64,000 nucleotides of DNA, taken from the NCBI GenBank assembly GCA_026390575.1, contig JAPLFR010000011.1, positions 1 to 64,000 on the forward strand, given 5' to 3'. The stretch is from Ignavibacteriales bacterium. Its GTDB lineage: Bacteria > Bacteroidota > Ignavibacteria > UBA10030. Of the stretch, positions 10,224-18,556 are shown piece after piece; within the stretch, counting starts at the first letter, position 1, and each line of letters opens with the position of its first letter. The notes beneath the pieces are model-generated. The model was not told where the DNA came from. It searched no databases and was given only the letters and a program-made list of their open reading frames with translations. The position numbers and the translations under genes were made by a program.

Positions 10224-12056
10224 ATGAAAAGCGTCACAGGTCAAGTACATAAAAAGTGTAACTGCTTTCCCACTTCTGTAAAAGAAATGCGGGAGCTTGG
10301 TTGGGAACAAGCCGACGTCGTATTGTTCACAGGAGATGCATTTGTTGACCATCCGGCATTTGGTGCAGCTGTTGTGGCACGAGTACTGGAACATGCGGGA
10401 TATAAAGTCGCCATTATTCCGCAACCTAATTGGTGCGATGATCTGAGGGATTTTAAGAAAATGGGAGCACCCAGATTGTTCTTCGGAGTCACTGCGGGCA
10501 ATATGGATTCTATGGTGAACCATTACACGGCGAACAAACGCCTCCGTTCCAATGATGCATTCACGCCTGGAAATAAAGCACGGCAGAGACCTGATTATGC
10601 AGTGCAAGTTTATTCAAAGATACTGAAATCGCTCTATCCACAAGTTCCCTTGATCATCGGTGGTATTGAAGCTTCGCTTCGAAGACTTACGCATTATGAT
10701 TATTGGAGCGACTCTTTGAAACCCTCAATATTGATCGACTCACATGCCGATCTCCTTGTTTATGGAATGGCAGAAAAAGCTATTGTGGCAGTGGCTGATA
10801 GATTACACAATGGTGAAAAAATCGAAAGCATAACACAAGTTCCTCAAACGGCTTATTGTGCAAAAGATTTGCCATCTCTTGAACATGAAACTATGGCGGT
10901 TCTTGCATCATTCGAAGAATGCGTAAAGAGTAAAAAAACTTTTGCCCGCAATTTTGTGATAACCGAAGAGGAATCAAATAAAATTGAACAACAATATCTT
11001 GCTGAAAAGGTAAAGGATACGTTTGTCATTATCAATCCACCGTTTCCCGTCCCCTCGCAAGAGGAGATGGATAGTATTTATGATCTGCCGTTCACGCGCC
11101 TGCCGCATCCAAGATATGATAGAAAAGAACCGATCCCTGCTTATGAAATGATCAAGGATTCTGTGACAATCCATAGAGGATGCTTTGGGGGTTGTTCCTT
11201 TTGCACTATTTCCGCTCATCAAGGGAAATTTATTTCAAGCCGGTCACTTGGTTCTATACTGAACGAATTGAATACTATTGCTGCTGCTCCATCTTTTAAA
11301 GGGCATATTACTGATTTGGGGGGACCTTCAGCAAATATGTACATGATGAAAGGCATCAATCAAGAACAATGTGCTCACTGTAAACGTCCATCGTGTCTAT
11401 ACCCCGTTATTTGTAAAAATCTGAATGCCAGTTCCACACTGCTCATTGAACTATACAAAGCAGCAAGAAAAGTGAAAGGAATCAAAAAAATCACTGTGGG
11501 AAGCGGAATCAGGTACGATCTTATCATTGACAAAAACAACAAACCCGTGGCTCCTTCTTCTCTTGAATACCTCGATGAACTTGTTGTTCATCATGTTTCA
11601 GGCAGATTGAAAGTCGCGCCTGAGCATACTTCAGAAAAGGTTTTAAAACTTCTGCGTAAACCTGCCTTTGAATTGTTTGTTCATTTATATAATCGATTTA
11701 CAGCGATCTGCAATAAAAACGGGTTGAACCAGCAATTGATTCCCTATGTTATTTCAAGCCTGCCGGAAAGCGGGGTCGATGAAATGGCGAATCTTGCAGT
11801 TCAAATGCAAAAATTAAATATGAAACTTGAACAGGTTCAGGATTTTACTCCCACGCCCATGACATTGGCATCGGTTATGTTCCATACAAAACTTAATCCA
11901 TATACCTTGGAAAAAATAAATATACCGACTTCACTACAAGAAAAGAAAATACAGCAGCTCTTTTTCTTCCTCACTGATAAAGCAAAGCGCAAGGAACTTA
12001 AAGGTGAACTTTCCAGAATGAAACGGTTTGACATCATCCAACTTCTTGGCTTGTAG
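10224..12056 (+). CDS. ygiQ: YgiQ family radical SAM protein
   Basis: The 610-residue product matches the YgiQ/UPF0313 family over its whole length. The N-terminal domain (FPTSVKEMRELGWEQADVVLFTGDAFVDHPAFG, roughly residues 15-45, then PQPNW and FGVTAGNMDSMVNHY) is characteristic. The radical SAM cluster motif is CFGGCSFC at residues 320-327, with Cys320, Cys324 and Cys327 spaced CX3CX2C, followed by ISAHQGKFISSRS. A second cysteine-rich stretch, CAHCKRPSC, is near residue 390. SAM-dependent radical chemistry is expected, but no substrate is established for the family as far as I know. Its neighbours do not suggest one. No strong SD site is visible; the ATG was chosen because the family's N-terminal motif begins directly after it. 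Confidence 0.9.
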   Translation: MKSVTGQVHKKCNCFPTSVKEMRELGWEQADVVLFTGDAFVDHPAFGAAVVARVLEHAGYKVAIIPQPNWCDDLRDFKKMGAPRLFFGVTAGNMDSMVNHYTANKRLRSNDAFTPGNKARQRPDYAVQVYSKILKSLYPQVPLIIGGIEASLRRLTHYDYWSDSLKPSILIDSHADLLVYGMAEKAIVAVADRLHNGEKIESITQVPQTAYCAKDLPSLEHETMAVLASFEECVKSKKTFARNFVITEEESNKIEQQYLAEKVKDTFVIINPPFPVPSQEEMDSIYDLPFTRLPHPRYDRKEPIPAYEMIKDSVTIHRGCFGGCSFCTISAHQGKFISSRSLGSILNELNTIAAAPSFKGHITDLGGPSANMYMMKGINQEQCAHCKRPSCLYPVICKNLNASSTLLIELYKAARKVKGIKKITVGSGIRYDLIIDKNNKPVAPSSLEYLDELVVHHVSGRLKVAPEHTSEKVLKLLRKPAFELFVHLYNRFTAICNKNGLNQQLIPYVISSLPESGVDEMANLAVQMQKLNMKLEQVQDFTPTPMTLASVMFHTKLNPYTLEKINIPTSLQEKKIQQLFFFLTDKAKRKELKGELSRMKRFDIIQLLGL

Positions 12057-12133
12057 TTCATCAGAATTATAGAATCGTTGCATTGTTGCAAGACGTACGT
12101 TTGTTTTGTAAATTATTGATGAAGAAGATATCT

Positions 12134-12170
12134 GCACCTGTAGCTCAATCCCGATACAAATCATCGAGGA
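12134..12170 (+). repeat. Partial tRNA-Arg 5' copy followed by an imperfect hairpin
   Basis: gcacctgtagctcaa (12134-12148) repeats the first 15 nt of the intact tRNA-Arg that starts at 12190, with one C-to-T change. The copy stops inside what would be the D-loop. It is followed directly by tcccgat (12149-12155), a 7-nt loop and atcgagga (12163-12170), which pair with a single bulge. It is therefore a tRNA 5' fragment broken in the D-loop by a short hairpin. This is the upstream counterpart of the interrupted 3' fragment at 12587-12650. Confidence 0.6.
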
Positions 12171-12189
12171 TTTCGCTCCGAGTGCTCAC

Positions 12190-12263
12190 GCACCCGTAGC
12201 TCAACTGGATAGAGCATCAGCCTTCGGAGCTGAGGGTTGGGGGTTCGACTCCCTCCGGGTGCA
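12190..12263 (+). tRNA. tRNA-Arg (anticodon TCG)
   Basis: The acceptor stem gcacccg/cgggtgc, D-arm gctc/gagc, anticodon arm tcagc-cttcgga-gctga and T-arm ggggg-ttcgact-ccctc (one G-T pair) fold cleanly. The seven-base anticodon loop CTTCGGA places TCG at positions 34-36, reading CGA and probably CGG. The discriminator base is A at 12263 and CCA is not encoded (the sequence continues cata). A partial 5' copy lies upstream and a partial 3' copy lies 324 bp downstream, with a GIY-YIG gene between the tRNA and the 3' copy. Confidence 0.95.
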
Positions 12264-12315
12264 CATATTTTCATCAAACTTTTTGAGTTGATGTACAAAG
12301 TTTAATTTTATACTA

Positions 12316-12573
12316 ATGAATGGTTCTTCAAGAAAATATAGTACTTATATATTGCAAAGTCTTGTTGATCATAAGCACTATACTGGTCTTTCATCGGATG
12401 TTGAGAAGCGTCTAAAGATGCATAACGCTGGTAAAGTACAATCCACAAAGAAACGAAAACCATTCATCCTCATTTATCAAGAAGTCGCCGAAACACTTTT
12501 GGAAGCTCGTAAGCGAGAGAAGTATTTTAAGTCTGCCGCCGGAAGGCATTTTCTTAAGAGTTTGAAATATTAA
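12316..12573 (+). CDS. Small GIY-YIG nuclease next to tRNA-Arg
   Basis: The 85-residue product is a stand-alone GIY-YIG domain of the COG2827 type. The GIY position is STYIL (residues 9-13), the YIG position is YTGLS (22-26), the catalytic-type Arg is in EKRLKMH (30-36), and the C-terminal helix carries ARKREKYFKS with the usual Glu. This single-domain length is normal for the family. Structure-specific or sequence-specific DNA cleavage is the expected activity; targets are not known. There is no visible SD site before the ATG, unlike most genes here, and the upstream region is AT-rich. It is about 45 percent identical by eye to the GIY-YIG gene at 18281, which also follows a tRNA. Confidence 0.85.
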   Translation: MNGSSRKYSTYILQSLVDHKHYTGLSSDVEKRLKMHNAGKVQSTKKRKPFILIYQEVAETLLEARKREKYFKSAAGRHFLKSLKY

Positions 12574-12586
12574 GAATTCAATTATA

Positions 12587-12650
12587 GTTGGGGGTTCCCT
12601 GCCCGACTGCTGACGCAGTCACGCAGGCGGGGACTCCCTCCGGGTGCACA
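12587..12650 (+). repeat. tRNA-Arg 3' copy with a hairpin inserted in its T-loop
   Basis: gttgggggttc (12587-12597) and gactccctccgggtgcaca (12632-12650) together reproduce 30 consecutive bases of the intact tRNA-Arg (12236-12265) without mismatch. Between them a 34-bp insert (12598-12631) interrupts the T-loop between TTC and GA. The insert is palindromic: gactgc/gcagtc (12605-12610/12615-12620) around a tgac loop, with cctgc/gcagg (12598-12602/12623-12627) outside. The copy cannot make a tRNA because the acceptor 5' strand, D-arm and anticodon arm are missing. Confidence 0.8.
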
Positions 12651-12715
12651 AGAGTGGTGGGTCTGTTCTGTTAAAATCGCTGATATCATCAAACACTGTT
12701 CGGGGGGTACTTTGA

Positions 12716-13282
12716 ATGAATCCTATTAGAAAGATTTACGAAGAGGCGAAAAAATATTTTATAAAATATCCCGCGGTCCTTTCAGGGTTCTTCATTTACA
12801 GCTATCTTTTATTTTGCATCGTACAATTTTTTATCAAAGTGAAGTACCTTCCTATGCATTCTTCATTTTATCTTGTGAATGTCATTGACAGTTTTGATGC
12901 CTTTCCATTTATGTGGTTTCTCTCAGTAGCATTAGTGAAGGTTATTGACGTGCGGACGAAACTACATGAAAGCGAGGAACAACGGCTCATAGCTGAACGA
13001 GAAAGGCAACTTCAGCAAACACAACTTACAACGCTGCATGAAGTAGCCCGCGGGATACAACATCAGATTAATAATCCGCTCTCAATTATTATGCTCACGT
13101 TGGGATCTGCACATAAAGCTGCCGCAGGCAATCCGAAAATAATACGCAAACTCGATACAATAGATGAAGAAGTAAATCGAATAATCGCAGCATTATCGGA
13201 TTTCTCAAAAGTAAATACCTATACCGTAGAATCCGTTGATTCGCATGTCGGCGATATTGCATCACGAAGTATCGTTCGTTAA
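12716..13282 (+). CDS. Histidine-kinase-like membrane protein with HisKA region but no ATPase domain
   Basis: The 188-residue product has two predicted membrane segments (about 20-40 and 58-78), a coiled-coil linker (EEQRLIAERERQLQQTQL) and an H-box, ARGIQHQINNPLSIIMLTL (about residues 112-130), typical of HisKA dimerisation and phosphotransfer domains with the following helix. It ends after residue 188 with no N, G1 or G2 boxes, and only 58 bp separate it from tadA, so the ATP-binding domain is absent from the locus. It is either a truncated kinase or a DHp-only phosphotransfer or phosphatase protein. A G-rich stretch (ggggggtac) precedes the start. Its partner is unknown. It lies right after the tRNA-Arg element, so an insertion or deletion event could explain the truncation. 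Confidence 0.65.
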   Translation: MNPIRKIYEEAKKYFIKYPAVLSGFFIYSYLLFCIVQFFIKVKYLPMHSSFYLVNVIDSFDAFPFMWFLSVALVKVIDVRTKLHESEEQRLIAERERQLQQTQLTTLHEVARGIQHQINNPLSIIMLTLGSAHKAAAGNPKIIRKLDTIDEEVNRIIAALSDFSKVNTYTVESVDSHVGDIASRSIVR

Positions 13283-13340
13283 ACCATTTCATGTAAAACC
13301 TATCAACGAAGTAATCACGACCGTACTATAAAAAGTATTT

Positions 13341-13823
13341 ATGATAACGCAACATGAACAATGGATGAAAATCGCGCTTCGAGAAGCTCAGCGTGCTTTC
13401 GATGCAGATGAAGTGCCGGTAGGAGCAATCATTGTGCATGAGGGGAAAATTATAGGCAAGGGATATAATCAGATAGAACAACTGCAGGATCCAACCGCTC
13501 ATGCCGAAATAATTGCAATTACTGCAGCTGCCAATCACTTGCACTCGCGGCGGTTGGAGAATTGCACGCTGTATGTTACGCTTGAACCATGTCCCATGTG
13601 TGCAGGCGCTATTGTTCATGCCCGCATTCCAACACTTGTGTTCGGTTCATACGATCCTAAAGCTGGTGCGTGCGGAACACTGTACAATATAGTTGAAGAC
13701 CGGCGGCTGAATCATAGCGTTCATGTCGTGGGAGGAATTTGTGATAAGGAAAGCAAAGTATTGCTGAAAGATTTCTTTGCTCAGAAGAGAACTTTTCAAC
13801 GAAGTAAGACATCCATACAATAG
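13341..13823 (+). CDS. tadA: tRNA adenosine deaminase (TadA-type nucleoside deaminase)
   Basis: The 160-residue product has the zinc-dependent deaminase core. HAE at residues 54-56 gives the zinc ligand and the proton shuttle Glu, and PCPMC (83-87) supplies Cys84 and Cys87. The later [17 protein letters not shown] and the length fit TadA, which converts A34 to inosine in the tRNA-Arg(ACG) anticodon loop. A distinct nucleoside deaminase such as guanine deaminase is less likely given the GAIVHARI and DPKAG context. The stop at 13823 is 6 bp from the convergent prfA stop codon. The ATG start has no strong SD. Confidence 0.88.
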   Translation: MITQHEQWMKIALREAQRAFDADEVPVGAIIVHEGKIIGKGYNQIEQLQDPTAHAEIIAITAAANHLHSRRLENCTLYVTLEPCPMCAGAIVHARIPTLVFGSYDPKAGACGTLYNIVEDRRLNHSVHVVGGICDKESKVLLKDFFAQKRTFQRSKTSIQ

Positions 13824-13829
13824 GCAGCA

Positions 13830-14900
13830 TTATGCCGTTGCGTTTTGCAGCTTCTCTGCACGCTCGGCAATTCGTAATTGTTCAATCAATTCATCTAATT
13901 CCCCGTTAATCACGCGGTCTAAGCTATAAATTGTATATCCGATTCGATGGTCGGTCAGCCGGTTTTGCGGAAAATTATACGTCCGTATTTTATCGCTTCG
14001 ATCGCCGCTTTTCACCATCGATTTTCGCTGCGCTGCCGTAGATTGTGTCTGCTCTTCGAGTTTTATCTCGTAGAGTTTCGCCCTGAGCATTTTCATCGCT
14101 CGTTCTCGATTCTGAAATTGCGATCGTTCCTGCTGACAGGCAACAATAATGCCGCTTGGCTTATGTGTGATACGCACAGCTGTCTCCACTTTATTCACAT
14201 TCTGCCCGCCTTTGCCGCCGGAACGATACGTATCAAGCTGAAGATCAGCCGGGTTAATATCTATTTCTACATCTTCCACTTCCGGCAGTACAACAACTGA
14301 TGCCGCTGAAGTATGGACACGTCCTTGGGCTTCTGTTTCAGGCACGCGCTGGACACGATGCACACCGCTTTCGTACTTCATCACGCCATAAGCACCTTCA
14401 CCGGATACAGCAAAGACAATTTCCTTAAAGCCGCCCTTTGCGGTTTCATTCCAATCCATCAACTCAACTTTCCAGCCTTTTCTCTCTGAATAGCGGGTGT
14501 ACATTCTGTACAAATCTGCCGCAAAGATTGCAGCTTCCTCACCGCCTGTGCCCGCACGAATTTCCATGATAAAGTTCTTCGTGTCATTAGGATCAGGAGG
14601 AATCAGCAATATCTTCATTTCTTCTTCAAGCTGAACTATCTCGACCTTAAGCCGGTCGTATTCTTCTTGCGCCAGAGATTTCATTTCCGGGTCACTTGTA
14701 GAATCCAGCAATTCCTTGCTGCCATTAAAATCGTGATAAACTTTTTTATAACGCTGCCCGGCTTTGACAACCATTTCCAAAGAATGAAATTCTCTTCCCA
14801 GTTCTCTGCTTTTTTGCTGGTCGGCTGCAATTGCCGGATTGCTCATCAATTTGCCGACTTCATCGTAGCGCTGAAATATTTTTTCTAACTTATCAATCAT
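13830..14900 (-). CDS. prfA: Peptide chain release factor 1
   Basis: The 356-residue product carries the GGQ peptidyl-tRNA hydrolysis motif ([17 protein letters not shown] near 231-233) and the codon-recognition tripeptide region in [14 protein letters not shown], where RF1 proteins have P-x-T. It is therefore RF1 (UAA/UAG) and not RF2, which has SPF. Full length matches the family. The ATG at 14900 lies 7 bp after the stop of the DUF1385 gene, so the two are very likely one operon. A DUF1385-prfA pairing is known from Firmicutes and other phyla. Confidence 0.95.
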   Translation of the reverse strand: MIDKLEKIFQRYDEVGKLMSNPAIAADQQKSRELGREFHSLEMVVKAGQRYKKVYHDFNGSKELLDSTSDPEMKSLAQEEYDRLKVEIVQLEEEMKILLIPPDPNDTKNFIMEIRAGTGGEEAAIFAADLYRMYTRYSERKGWKVELMDWNETAKGGFKEIVFAVSGEGAYGVMKYESGVHRVQRVPETEAQGRVHTSAASVVVLPEVEDVEIDINPADLQLDTYRSGGKGGQNVNKVETAVRITHKPSGIIVACQQERSQFQNRERAMKMLRAKLYEIKLEEQTQSTAAQRKSMVKSGDRSDKIRTYNFPQNRLTDHRIGYTIYSLDRVINGELDELIEQLRIAERAEKLQNATA

Positions 14901-14907
14901 TCAAATC

Positions 14908-15999
14908 TCATACTTTCGCTGATAAAGAAGTCGAAGAAACCGTTACCGGGATTGGTTGTAGAATATATTTTGCTGGATCGTCTTGACCCAGCGCGCATTT
15001 AAGTGCTACCAAAGCAACTTCTATTTGCGACTCAGTCGGCTCCTTCGTCGTAATACGTTGAAGCCATAATCCCGGTGCGATCAATAGTCGACCCCACCAG
15101 GTGGTGCCATGCTTTGCGGAGAATTTTATGATTTCGTACGCCAACCCGCCAACGATAGGGATAAAGGGCAAATGCGTCAGCAGGCGGATGGGCAGCGTGA
15201 TACTGGTCAGGAACATGAGTAAAAATGCATCGAGAAGACTGAAGGAGAGAATTGCGACAAACGCAACGATGAGGAGAAAGCTTGTCCCGCATCGAGGATG
15301 AAAGCGGCTGTATTTTATCACGGAATTTGGGACGAGCGCACCTTTCAATTCATACGCGAATACAGATTTATGTTCGGCGCCGTGATAACGAAACAGCTGC
15401 TGAATATCTTTCATGAACGAAATGCCGGCCATATAGAGAAGTAAAATGGTAATGCGAATAGCGCCGGCTACAAAGTTGAATGTCATTGCAGTTTGTTCGA
15501 TAGCGAATACTTTCGTCGTCAGATAGAGCGGTATGACAAAGAAAATTCCTATTCCAAGAGCAAGCGCGAATACAAGCGTTGCTATAAGAACCAGTTTGGA
15601 CTGAGACTTGGTCTGAGACTTAGGATGTGATTTTGTTTTACTCTCAGAATTATTTTTGCCGACTGCACCATTATTTTTTACTTCTTCGATTTCAACATCA
15701 AGCATTGCAATCTCGGCAGAAAAGTTGAGTGTTTTGATGCCGAGATACATCATATCGATAAGTCCAACTGCACCGCGCACGATAGGTACATTCAGCCATT
15801 TATATTTTTCCGTAACCGATTTATAGACCTGTTGTTGTACTACGATTTGGCCATTTGCCCGCCGTACTGCTGTAGCAACTGAACCGGGCGCACGCATCAT
15901 GACGCCTTCAATCACTGCCTGTCCGCCGACCTGCATTGGTTTGTTGGGATCATAGTCAGGGTTTGTCGGAATCCATTCTTTGTTTTCTTGGCTCTGCAA
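14908..15999 (-). CDS. DUF1385 (YqhQ-like) integral membrane protein
   Basis: The 363-residue product starts with the DUF1385 signature [24 protein letters not shown] (listed here only as [13 protein letters not shown] at residues 21-33). The family's [12 protein letters not shown] and [14 protein letters not shown] blocks follow in the second half, with about four to five membrane helices. A hydrophilic linker rich in Lys, Ser and Gln (about residues 115-137, [13 protein letters not shown]) separates the N-terminal block from the membrane part. The start is a TTG supported by AGGAG 7 nt upstream; an out-of-frame ATG overlaps it and does not give the family sequence. The biochemical role is unknown; conserved His residues suggest metal binding. 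It is upstream of prfA in one operon. Confidence 0.88.
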   Translation of the reverse strand: MQSQENKEWIPTNPDYDPNKPMQVGGQAVIEGVMMRAPGSVATAVRRANGQIVVQQQVYKSVTEKYKWLNVPIVRGAVGLIDMMYLGIKTLNFSAEIAMLDVEIEEVKNNGAVGKNNSESKTKSHPKSQTKSQSKLVLIATLVFALALGIGIFFVIPLYLTTKVFAIEQTAMTFNFVAGAIRITILLLYMAGISFMKDIQQLFRYHGAEHKSVFAYELKGALVPNSVIKYSRFHPRCGTSFLLIVAFVAILSFSLLDAFLLMFLTSITLPIRLLTHLPFIPIVGGLAYEIIKFSAKHGTTWWGRLLIAPGLWLQRITTKEPTESQIEVALVALKCALGQDDPAKYILQPIPVTVSSTSLSAKV

Positions 16000-16103
16000 T
16001 CATTTCTCCTGTTATTTTATTTGAAATATACGGAAGTTTTTCCGCGCTATCAATTTGAGAGGGAAGAGAAGTTTCTCTACCTTAATAAAGAGGTGATTGT
16101 TGA

Positions 16104-17939
16104 ATGAACAAGGAAGAAGCTGTACGACGCATAGAACTTCTCGCTCCAGCGAAGAACTTAGAAACCGGCAGAGCGGCAATCAATCATGGTGCTGATGCAG
16201 TGTACGTTGGTGCGCCAAAGTTTGGGGCACGCGCTGCTGCAGGTAATTCGTTGCAGGACATAACCAAACTCGTGAACTATGCACATCGTTATTGGGCAAA
16301 GGTCTATGTTACACTCAATACGATATTGTATGATAATGAATTAGATGAAGCGCTCGCACTTATTCGATCAATTCATGAGGCAGGTGCAGATGCCCTCATT
16401 GTTCAGGATATGGGATTATTGGAGCTTGATTTGCCGCCGCTTCCGATCTTTGCCAGTACGCAAACGCACAATTATTCTGTTAAGAAAATCCAATTTCTTG
16501 AAAAAGTCGGATTCCAGCGTGTTATTTTGGCGCGTGAATTATCGCTGAAGCAATTGCGCGAAATAAGATCGAGCACGAAAATCGATTTGGAATTTTTCAT
16601 CCATGGTGCACTATGCGTTAGTTTCAGCGGGCAATGTTATCTCAGTCAGGCGACACAAGGGAGAAGTGCAAATCGCGGTGAATGTGCGCAGCCTTGTCGT
16701 TTGCCGTACACACTCACGGACAGTTCGGGAAGCGTTCTTGAAGAGAACAAATATCTGCTTTCACTGAAAGATTTAAATCTTTCTGAATATCTTCGTGATT
16801 TGATCGAAGCCGGTGTGTCTTCCTTCAAGATTGAAGGTCGCTTGAAGGACATCAACTATGTGAAGAATGTAACGGCATTCTACAGACAAAGAATTGATGA
16901 AATAGTAGAAAAGGATGGGTCGCTTGTACGAGCATCGTCCGGGAAGACAATGATAACATTCCAACCTCATCCATCTAAAACATTTAATCGCGGATTTACG
17001 GAACACTTCATCCGGCGAAGGAGTAAAGATATTCTCTCTCTGCACACACCGAAATCTATTGGAGCATATTTAGGGAAGGTGAAGCAGAGCGAACGAAATT
17101 GTTTTATTCTTGAGACAGCAGAGATATTGCACACTGGGGATGGGATTTGTTTTTTCGATGCACAAAATGCGCTGCAGGGCACGAACATAAACAAGATAGA
17201 AGGGAAGAAGATATTTCCTTCTGAAGCCGGTGGAATTGAAATCGGAACTACGATCTATCGCAATTATGATTATGCGTTTGCAAAGGAACTCCAGGCAGAT
17301 ACAACAAAACGTCTCGTTGCAGTTAGGATGCAATTCGTTGAAACAAACGATGGCTTTGCTGTTTACATTGAAGATGAAGATGGTGTAAAAATAATGATTA
17401 CTAAAGTTTGTGAAAAGACTCCTGCAAAAAATAAAAACCACGCGGAGGAAACTGTTCGTCGTCAACTTACAAAATTAGGTGATACGATTTTTGTTTGCGA
17501 AGAAATGAATGTGGTCTGGAGTCAGCAGTATTTTCTTCCTGTCAGTGTGTGCAATGAATTGCGGCGTGAAGGAATACACCAATTGGAAGAAGAACGATTA
17601 ATACTGTACAGTAGAAAAATCTCTTTTATTCAACCCAACAATGAGCCATATCCGGAAAGACAATTAGATTATTTGGCTAATATCGCAAACAGAAAAGCAG
17701 AAGCATTCTATCATCGGCATGGTGTAGAAAATATTGAGAAAGCATTTGAGCTGCAAAAAGGGACTAAAGGAAAGACTGTCATGACGATGAAGCACTGTTT
17801 GCGTTTCCAATATGGTCTCTGTATGGGAAAAAACATTTCCGATGCAGAACCGTTATTTTTACAGGATGCAAGGAATAAGTACCAGCTTGAATTCGATTGT
17901 GAAGCTTGCCAAATGCGAGTAGTGGTAAGTAACGAATGA
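16104..17939 (+). CDS. U32 family enzyme, RlhA/TrhP-like RNA hydroxylase
   Basis: The 611-residue product has the U32 core: LLAPAKNLETGRAAINHGADAVYVG at the N-terminus (starting about residue 12), VQDMGLL and the FIHGALCVSFSGQCYLSQ region. Four cysteines (171, 178, 194, 198, the last two in GECAQPC) form the conserved cluster-binding set. The long C-terminal extension ends with another Cys group (KHCLRFQYGLCMG, then FDCEACQMRVV). U32 proteins were first called collagenase-like peptidases, but characterised members (RlhA, TrhP) hydroxylate rRNA or tRNA. Length and extension favour RlhA-like, without certainty. It is divergent from DUF1385 with 104 bp between them. The start ATG has AGAGGTG 10 nt upstream. 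Confidence 0.85.
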   Translation: MNKEEAVRRIELLAPAKNLETGRAAINHGADAVYVGAPKFGARAAAGNSLQDITKLVNYAHRYWAKVYVTLNTILYDNELDEALALIRSIHEAGADALIVQDMGLLELDLPPLPIFASTQTHNYSVKKIQFLEKVGFQRVILARELSLKQLREIRSSTKIDLEFFIHGALCVSFSGQCYLSQATQGRSANRGECAQPCRLPYTLTDSSGSVLEENKYLLSLKDLNLSEYLRDLIEAGVSSFKIEGRLKDINYVKNVTAFYRQRIDEIVEKDGSLVRASSGKTMITFQPHPSKTFNRGFTEHFIRRRSKDILSLHTPKSIGAYLGKVKQSERNCFILETAEILHTGDGICFFDAQNALQGTNINKIEGKKIFPSEAGGIEIGTTIYRNYDYAFAKELQADTTKRLVAVRMQFVETNDGFAVYIEDEDGVKIMITKVCEKTPAKNKNHAEETVRRQLTKLGDTIFVCEEMNVVWSQQYFLPVSVCNELRREGIHQLEEERLILYSRKISFIQPNNEPYPERQLDYLANIANRKAEAFYHRHGVENIEKAFELQKGTKGKTVMTMKHCLRFQYGLCMGKNISDAEPLFLQDARNKYQLEFDCEACQMRVVVSNE

Positions 17940-18097
17940 CGAGTCACCAGTGACCAGTGTAGAGCGACTCTTCAAAGGATTCGATGAACTCACCGCAGGC
18001 GAGCTGACAGAATTATATTTCAATAACGATATTTAAATTAATTCACGCAAGATGAGTTGATTCGAAAGAGAAACTTTAATAAATTAAAATATTGTTT

Positions 18098-18183
18098 GCC
18101 GAAGTGGCGGAATTGGTAGACGCGCTGGACTCAAAATCCAGTTCGACTCAAATCGAGTGGGGGTTCGAGTCCCCCCTTCGGCA
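18098..18183 (+). tRNA. tRNA-Leu (anticodon CAA)
   Basis: This class II tRNA of 86 nt has acceptor gccgaag/cttcggc, anticodon arm ctgga-ctcaaaa-tccag, a long variable arm (cgactcaaatcg) and a T-arm ggggg-ttcgagt-ccccc. The loop CTCAAAA gives anticodon CAA, reading UUG. The discriminator is A at 18183 and CCA is not encoded. A 67-nt stretch from its D-arm to the 3' end (18119-18185) is repeated downstream at 18531-18637, beyond a GIY-YIG gene. Confidence 0.96.
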
Positions 18184-18280
18184 CATATCAAGCTCGGAGA
18201 ATTTTTTATCAAGTTTTTTTATTTTCTAGTAAACTCTCTTGGAATCAAGCGCACCCTTCTATAAGTTAATTCTGTGATTA

Positions 18281-18556
18281 ATGTCGAAACATAGGTATAC
18301 GGTATATATTCTGCGTTCTTTGAAAGATTGCAACCTCTACGTCGGGATGACTTCAAATATTGTTAGTCGATTGAAAAAACATCAAGCTGGCGGAGTACCT
18401 TCGACAAAACATCGTCGTCCTTTGGAAATTGTTTATTCAGAAGAATGTCCGGATCGTGAAACCGCACGTAAGAGAGAAATATATTTCAAGAGCGGACCAG
18501 GTCATCAAGAAACAAAGAGGATTCTTGAAAGACGCGTCCCGACTTCGTCGGGATAA
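18281..18556 (+). CDS. Small GIY-YIG nuclease next to tRNA-Leu
   Basis: The 91-residue product is a single GIY-YIG domain: TVYIL (residues 7-11) at the GIY position, YVGMT (20-24) at the YIG position, SRLKKH with the catalytic-type Arg, STKHRRPLEIVYSEE in the middle and ARKREIYFKS with the expected Glu. The last ten codons (LERRVPTSSG and the TAA) are not part of the domain. They are read from the duplicated tRNA fragment (gacgcg) and from the hairpin inserted in it (tcccgacttcgtcggga), so the tRNA debris supplies this gene's C-terminus and stop codon. No SD site is visible. It is homologous to the gene at 12316. Confidence 0.85.
   Translation: MSKHRYTVYILRSLKDCNLYVGMTSNIVSRLKKHQAGGVPSTKHRRPLEIVYSEECPDRETARKREIYFKSGPGHQETKRILERRVPTSSG

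Larger units (their letters stand above)
12266..12650 (+). mobile_element. Candidate tRNA-targeting GIY-YIG mini-element, tRNA-Arg copy
   Basis: The unit between the intact tRNA-Arg and the end of its duplicated 3' part is 385 bp. It holds a hairpin right after the tRNA (12272-12280 with 12286-12293, one bulge), one small GIY-YIG gene (12316-12573) and the tRNA 3' copy (12587-12650). The arrangement resembles an integrated element in which the tRNA end is restored on one side and a remnant is left on the other, but no integrase is present. The same order occurs at the tRNA-Leu locus (18186-18637), which is the main reason to treat it as an element rather than chance. The mechanism is inferred. 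Confidence 0.5.
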
